Position numbers and translations under genes: made by a program. Below the pieces are notes generated by a model. The model did not search any database. It had not been told where the DNA came from and worked only from the letters and a program-made list of their open reading frames with translations. A stretch of 27,722 bases of DNA from JAZDMK01 sp043800975 (GTDB taxonomy: Bacteria; Bacteroidota; Bacteroidia; Bacteroidales; JAHJDW01): assembly GCA_043800975.1 (NCBI GenBank), contig JAZDMK010000092.1, forward strand, positions 1 through 27,722. Direction: 5' to 3'. This document shows, in pieces, positions 23,949 to 27,722 of this stretch. Each line of letters begins with the position of its first letter. The stretch's first letter is position 1.

Positions 23949-24173
23949 TTACTTTTTACATTTTCTGAATATCTCTATACGAACAGGACAGTTGCATATT
24001 TTTGAATTGCCAAAATACAGGCAATAGTAACACCCCGCTTTTTGGCAAGTCGTAAACAATACTTTACAATCAATATCATGTTCAATTTTACATAAATGAT
24101 TTTCATTTTCAATACACGCAAAATTGTGCAAACATTGATTTGTTTTCTTTATAGTATCTTCATCAATCTTCAT
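23949..24173 (-). CDS. Small cysteine-rich protein, possible metal or Fe-S binder
   Basis: The 74-residue protein has ten cysteines: C14, C20, C28, C36, C43, C48, C51, C60, C62 and C73. The spacing TTCQKAGCYYCLYFG (42-56) and ICNCPVRIEIFRKC (59-72 region) resembles small proteins of Bacteroidota and other anaerobes in which a C-x-CPxR-x-E-I block ends the chain. It has no signal peptide, so it is probably cytoplasmic, where the cysteines would bind zinc or an Fe-S cluster rather than form disulfides. It starts at ATG 24173 and is flanked by a 16/17-bp inverted repeat upstream and a probable terminator downstream, so it looks like an independent unit. Function unknown. Confidence 0.65.
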   Translation of the reverse strand: MKIDEDTIKKTNQCLHNFACIENENHLCKIEHDIDCKVLFTTCQKAGCYYCLYFGNSKICNCPVRIEIFRKCKK

Positions 24174-24183
24174 AAAAAATTAA

Positions 24184-24269
24184 TAGAAATAAAGAGTAGC
24201 GTCAGACCTGCTTCTTGCCCCAACATGCTTACAAAAAAACAGAATCTTTTCTGCTACTCTTTATTTTTA
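24184..24269. repeat. 17-bp inverted repeat with 52-nt spacer
   Basis: Arms 24184-24200 and 24253-24269 match at 16 of 17 positions, with the central 14 bp perfect (aaataaagagtagc and its complement). The one mismatch is a G-U pair in plus-strand RNA. It fills most of the gap between the Cys-rich gene and the surface-protein operon. It could be a bidirectional terminator or a miniature element remnant; the large loop is unusual for a terminator. Confidence 0.8.
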
Positions 24270-24287
24270 GTATTATCTCAAAGGCCT

Positions 24288-25574
24288 TTAATGAATTATG
24301 TATACTCTGAAGTTTACAGTACCAAGATTTACAGCACTTCCGGTTCCGTTATAAATTGCAACCCTGATGACATTAGGCTGAGAAACATAGGCTGTCATCA
24401 TACAACCCTGAATATTGACATCGACTGAACCAACAATGATGTCTCCAAAGTCAACGGTGAAAGAGTTGATAGCATTAGAAACATAAGTAGTGCCATTTGG
24501 AAGGTTTCCAATCACAAAAGTACCGGCAGGATCACTGGTAACTTCTGTACCAACATAAGTAGATTTCAATATTATTGAATCTGCAGTCTGTGTTATGGCA
24601 ATGCTGGAGTCGCGACATGCAAGTATTTTAGACTTCACGGGATTAATTCCGTTACCAACAAGAAGATTGTCATTAATAAAAGTACTATTTCCAGTACCTC
24701 CGTTTGAAACAGGAAGGATACCTGTCACTTTTGTTGTAAGATTAATCGTTCCGTCCGCAATATCCTGATTCAATATTGTACCGTCAAGAATTGTGCGTGA
24801 ATCAATAGCTCCAACTTGTATATCCTGATTAATAATGGTGGAGTCAAGAATTTCAGAGGTTGTTACTGCATTTGTAGCGATATCTTCTGCCAGAATGGTT
24901 TCATTCAGGATAACGCGGGAGTCTACAGATCCGGTTTGTAAATCCTGATTGATGATTGTGGAATCCAAAATCTCTGAAGTTGTTACAGCGCCTGTGGCAA
25001 TGTCTTCTGCCAGAATCGTTTCATTCAGGATCGTACGTGAATCAACAGCTCCAGTATGAATGTCCTGATTGATAATCGTTGAGTCAAGGATTTTTTCTGT
25101 GGTTATGGCATTGTCTGCAATATCATCTGTATAAAATGAATAGGGGACTGCCATAAACTGCTGGTTACTGACCATTTTATAGTTCCCGTCATTCTTTGTG
25201 GAAATTTCTACTTTCAGAAATTGATCCGCATCAATCCAGGGAATATCGAGCAACTTAGCATAAGCACCATTTCCGGTTGGAGCACCCAAACCTATCGTCA
25301 GAGAAAACAAACCATATTTATCAGTATTGGTTGTGTGGGTTTCTTCCCATTGCACAACACCGTCTAAGCCTTTGGTTATTGTAAACCGAACAGCAATTGT
25401 TTTTTCATAAAGAGGCTTTCCCTCTACATCCATACCAACAATTTCTTTTCCATCTTCATCAATGGCAACCGCCTGATAATAGATGCCTTTCAGATCGCCT
25501 ATTTTTTGCGAATACGCATTTTGATTTATCAAACAGATCGCTAAAATAAACCAAAGAATGTATAATTTTTTCAT
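24288..25574 (-). CDS. Secreted protein with tail-fibre-like 40-residue repeats
   Basis: The 428-residue protein has a signal peptide (about 1-22, ending NAYSQ). Residues about 28-150 form an N-terminal domain (GIYYQAVAIDEDGKEIVG, GLFSLTIGLG, FMAVPYSFYTDD) that occurs in many Bacteroidota surface proteins. Then three consecutive 40-residue repeats (156-195, 196-235, 236-275) with EILDSTIINQDI and ILNETILAEDIATG motifs, ending with GILPVSNGGTGNSTF (285-299), a segment typical of trimeric phage tail fibres. The C-terminal about 100 residues are beta-rich without cysteine bonds evident. The whole looks like a fibre-forming, probably trimeric, extracytoplasmic protein. It is last in a three-gene minus-strand operon, 23 nt after the beta-barrel gene, and no T9SS sorting domain is seen. 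Confidence 0.82.
   Translation of the reverse strand: MKKLYILWFILAICLINQNAYSQKIGDLKGIYYQAVAIDEDGKEIVGMDVEGKPLYEKTIAVRFTITKGLDGVVQWEETHTTNTDKYGLFSLTIGLGAPTGNGAYAKLLDIPWIDADQFLKVEISTKNDGNYKMVSNQQFMAVPYSFYTDDIADNAITTEKILDSTIINQDIHTGAVDSRTILNETILAEDIATGAVTTSEILDSTIINQDLQTGSVDSRVILNETILAEDIATNAVTTSEILDSTIINQDIQVGAIDSRTILDGTILNQDIADGTINLTTKVTGILPVSNGGTGNSTFINDNLLVGNGINPVKSKILACRDSSIAITQTADSIILKSTYVGTEVTSDPAGTFVIGNLPNGTTYVSNAINSFTVDFGDIIVGSVDVNIQGCMMTAYVSQPNVIRVAIYNGTGSAVNLGTVNFRVYIIH
24750..25109 (-). repeat. Three tandem 120-bp coding repeats
   Basis: The three 40-residue units at residues 156-275 of the fibre-like protein are in exact register, with highly similar DNA (motifs encoding DSTIINQD and LNETILAEDIAT recur), so they arose by tandem duplication and could vary in number by slippage or recombination. 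Confidence 0.9.
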
Positions 25575-25597
25575 GATTTGAGAATTAATGTTAAACG

Positions 25598-26227
25598 TTA
25601 TTTTACAAAAGAAAATGCGAGGCCGACATTGATGCTGTATGCAAGATTTGTCGCTTTTTGACCATCGTCTTTTTCTAAATTATTTAAACCCATTAGATAT
25701 TCGAGTTCCACAAAAGATGAAATAGCATCGGATAGTTTAATCTGAATTCCAGGCGATATTGAGAATCCATAGTCCATTTCATTCAGCGACTTTGATTTTT
25801 TAAGATTAAAGTTTTCGTTGTTTACAGTCTGATAACCCCTCAACAGGTATGCATAATAACCGGATGCACTAATATATGGACTGATATTGTCTTTTCTTAG
25901 CATATATCCAAAGCCAAGCTGTGCATTTGCATATTGCAAATCCCATGTGTAATTTATGTCATCATAAACAAGCGTTGCGCCAGCTTTACGCATACCCAGA
26001 CTTCCATTCACCATCACGCCGCCCTCGGAAATAAAACGATACCCAGCGCCATAAGCACCCGTAAAAATTCCCGAATATTCATTATTTAGTTTTGTGCCCT
26101 GTGTGTCTGTAAATTTAAAAGTTGTGTATTGTTGCGAAGCTTTAACAGTTAAGTGGGATTGCGCATTTACTGTGACTGCAAGACAAATGAGGCACAGTAT
26201 AAAACCTATCGTTATTATTTTTTTCAT
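25598..26227 (-). CDS. Outer-membrane beta-barrel protein (PorT/OmpW-like size)
   Basis: The 209-residue protein has a signal peptide (1-22, ending VTVNAQ) and a mature part of alternating polar/hydrophobic strands with aromatic girdle residues (QYTTFKFTD, GAYGAGYRFIS, YANAQLGFGYML, GYYAYLLRGY, SFVELEYLMGL). It ends in the strand SINVGLAFSFVK, close to the usual aromatic-ended final strand of outer-membrane barrels; about eight strands fit the length. It probably sits in the outer membrane, either as a pore or as an anchor for the two neighbours. It is the middle gene of a tight operon (8-nt gap upstream, 23-nt gap downstream). Exact family not assigned. Confidence 0.75.
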   Translation of the reverse strand: MKKIITIGFILCLICLAVTVNAQSHLTVKASQQYTTFKFTDTQGTKLNNEYSGIFTGAYGAGYRFISEGGVMVNGSLGMRKAGATLVYDDINYTWDLQYANAQLGFGYMLRKDNISPYISASGYYAYLLRGYQTVNNENFNLKKSKSLNEMDYGFSISPGIQIKLSDAISSFVELEYLMGLNNLEKDDGQKATNLAYSINVGLAFSFVK

Positions 26228-26235
26228 GTCAATAA

Positions 26236-26754
26236 TTATTTACTGATGATTAATTTGTGTGATGATTTATTTTGATTTTTATCGCATACCGTGATAATAT
26301 ACGTGCCATTTTCCCAATGTGAGCAATCGATGCTGTGAGATAAAAATGATGCGACCAGGTCAGACACGATCAGTTTTCCAGTTAAATCCGTTACCTGAAC
26401 AACAGGATTTTCTATTTTTTCTTTGCTCTCAATAGTAACGATAAATGTTGCCGGATTTGGATAAACAATTAAGCTCAAAAACTTATTTGTTTCTGCGTTT
26501 AAGTTTTTAAAATTATATACGAAGGGCTGTTGAAAGCCATGCAGAACAGCCGTATTGTTTTCACTATATGAAGCGGTTGCAAAGCTTTGCCCAACAGTTT
26601 GACAAATCAAAACATTGTCCACTAACACGGAAGAGCCATAGCTGGAAATGCATTGCCGTTTCACTCCTTGTGAAAAACTACTGTATGGCAAGCTCAAAAG
26701 CATAGTAATAATGCCATATGTAAGTAATTTTCTTTTTAATAAAATTTTCTTCAT
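26236..26754 (-). CDS. Small secreted protein with T9SS type A sorting domain
   Basis: The 172-residue protein has a signal peptide (about 1-28, ending SSFSQ), a short beta-rich middle (about 30-80; VLICQTVGQSFATASYS ... VLHGFQQPF), a pattern common among small Bacteroidota secreted proteins, with two cysteines (C35, C51), and a C-terminal T9SS type A sorting domain (about 95-172: IVYPNPATFIVTIES ... VTDLTGKLI ... NGTYIITV ... HKLIISK). It is therefore likely exported by T9SS. It is first in the operon with the barrel and the fibre-like protein, so the three probably form or decorate one surface structure; that link is inferred from tight gene spacing. Function unknown. Confidence 0.82.
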   Translation of the reverse strand: MKKILLKRKLLTYGIITMLLSLPYSSFSQGVKRQCISSYGSSVLVDNVLICQTVGQSFATASYSENNTAVLHGFQQPFVYNFKNLNAETNKFLSLIVYPNPATFIVTIESKEKIENPVVQVTDLTGKLIVSDLVASFLSHSIDCSHWENGTYIITVCDKNQNKSSHKLIISK

Positions 26755-26893
26755 AATTATTAAATTTAAAATGTTTATTGAAAACCGTATTTCTAAAAAC
26801 TGGGATTACATTTTTTTATACCGGGTTGTCAGCCCTTTCGTGACGATGTGTTTTTAAAGAAATAAAACCAGACTCTATTGAAATGGATGAAGA

Positions 26894-27616
26894 CTAATCT
26901 TTAATACAGCGGATAGAAAAACCCGTAGGCTTTAAATCGTAAGTGTTATAAATATCAGAATGGTTGTAGTTTATATTGTATGACCAGGCATTTGTTGGAT
27001 CCATTTCCGTTCCTGTCCACCAGTATCCATGATTATATGCATTGCTGAAACTTCCGCTGTTGTTACGTGTACCCCCGGGTAATGCAGTAAACCCAGTTTC
27101 GTTTGTTGCACCTGTATTTGGACTAAGCCAATGTGCAGTCCCTGTTTCCTTAAGTTTACCGCCAGCGACACTTGTTCCGCCTAAGTATGATATCAGGGTG
27201 TTAAACTCAGTAACAGAAGGACTGTGCCAGCCAGCGGGACAAATATTACGGCTGTCACTGACCACAAACCAATTATACAATCTACCATACACAGAAGAAT
27301 TTGATTCAGTATTCTCATAATCACTATAAGCACCTGTCGTTAGTGAAGACCATTGAGTATCATCTGGCACATTGGGGATAGAATCTCCATTTCGATAATG
27401 TATTACTTTCAGATTTTCCACCATCCAGACTTGAGTTCCAATTGTTACATAATGATATATATTACCATCAACATCAGTTACTGTATTTGTTGGCGTTGGT
27501 ATTGGAATAGGTTCCGTTATCGTATTATCCTCATCTTTTTTACAAGCGCACAGTAAAAAAAAGGCCATCCCCATTACACATAATGGATAAATCAGAAGTG
27601 TTCGATTTGTTTTCAT
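26894..27616 (-). CDS. FISUMP-domain surface lipoprotein
   Basis: The 240-residue protein begins with a lipoprotein signal; the lipobox reads LCAC with C25 as the lipidated residue, directly followed by KKDED, which resembles the lipoprotein export signal that sends Bacteroidota lipoproteins to the cell surface. A short Pro/Thr-rich linker (ITEPIPIPTPTNT) leads to a domain of about 190 residues with hallmarks of the Fibrobacter succinogenes major paralogous (FISUMP) domain: DVDGNIYHYVTIGTQVWMVENL (48-69, in part), YGRLYNWF, CPAGWHSPS, ETGFTALPGG, YWWTGTE and the ending GFSIRCIKD. The family is found in surface proteins of unknown function. It is 139 bp upstream of the T9SS/barrel/fibre operon on the same strand, so it may be its own transcript. 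Confidence 0.88.
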   Translation of the reverse strand: MKTNRTLLIYPLCVMGMAFFLLCACKKDEDNTITEPIPIPTPTNTVTDVDGNIYHYVTIGTQVWMVENLKVIHYRNGDSIPNVPDDTQWSSLTTGAYSDYENTESNSSVYGRLYNWFVVSDSRNICPAGWHSPSVTEFNTLISYLGGTSVAGGKLKETGTAHWLSPNTGATNETGFTALPGGTRNNSGSFSNAYNHGYWWTGTEMDPTNAWSYNINYNHSDIYNTYDLKPTGFSIRCIKD

Positions 27617-27722
27617 AATTGTAGATTTTAAAAGTTAATACTGAAATGAACCTTGTAAAAAAGAACAAGTAATATTTTCAACCTGCATTTATATACAAGA
27701 TGAATGTCAACCTAAGAGGGTT

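Noticed and set aside
24750..25109. Tandem 120-bp repeats as a possible CRISPR or satellite array
   Set aside because: The repeats are in frame, encode 40-residue units without spacers, and lie inside a long coding sequence.
24288..25574. Prophage remnant suggested by the tail-fibre-like VSNGGTG motif
   Set aside because: The protein has a signal peptide and sits in a secreted/outer-membrane operon; no phage structural, lysis or integrase genes are nearby.
26755..26893. GGG/CCC hairpin before the T9SS/barrel/fibre operon as a terminator for the FISUMP gene
   Set aside because: The stem is only a few pairs and no T-tract follows on the minus strand.

Overview
The window looks like a chromosomal segment of a member of the Bacteroidota. 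The evidence is four type IX secretion (T9SS) style proteins with 'YPNP...G.YF' C-terminal sorting domains or the long repeat/Ig architecture typical of that route, a FISUMP-domain lipoprotein with a CKKDED surface-export tail, perfect Bacteroidota -7 boxes (TAnnTTTG) 17-24 nt before several starts, short leaders and weak Shine-Dalgarno sequences. No rRNA, tRNA, CRISPR array, transposase, integrase or phage structural operon was seen.

Layout. (1) 1-6632, minus strand: two paralogous secreted proteins with PPC-like C-terminal domains, a strong intrinsic terminator, then an exported caspase-fold/TPR protein and, 9 nt later, a very large secreted repeat protein that runs off the left edge. (2) 6923-8673, plus: pgi (glucose-6-phosphate isomerase) and a small secreted YKSDA-repeat protein. 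(3) 8677-11156, minus: a Tat-exported DUF362 protein translationally coupled through a GTGA overlap to a NapH-NapG-like fusion with six predicted [4Fe-4S] clusters. (4) 11485-16902: an ECF-S-like membrane protein, a propeller-type T9SS protein, a lower-GC module (radical SAM enzyme plus YwiC-like membrane protein) bracketed by an exact 27-bp direct repeat, and another T9SS protein. (5) 16943-20746: a methyltransferase; a minus-strand redox operon (exported thioredoxin, cytoplasmic thioredoxin, DUF6132, DUF2892, ferredoxin); and a divergent PAS-AAA+-Fis sigma-54 activator. (6) 20916-24173, minus, AT-rich: S41 peptidase, alpha/beta hydrolase, small Cys-rich protein. (7) 24288-27616, minus: a three-gene surface operon (small T9SS protein, outer-membrane beta-barrel, protein with tail-fibre-like 40-residue repeats) preceded by a FISUMP lipoprotein.

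The most coherent system is region 5. The first gene of the redox operon has a near-consensus -24/-12 promoter (TGGCACG-N4-TTGAA), and about 100-130 bp upstream lie GTTAA/TTAAC inverted repeats in the usual place for activator sites, which also overlap the -7 box of the divergent activator. This reads as a self-contained, possibly autoregulated, sigma-54-controlled thiol/iron-sulfur response module whose signal enters through an N-terminal PAS-like domain. The other items most worth a second look are the repeat-bracketed radical SAM/YwiC module, the exported caspase-TPR/PPC cluster, and the DUF362 + NapHG fusion pair. All functions are inferred from sequence reading; no database search was possible.
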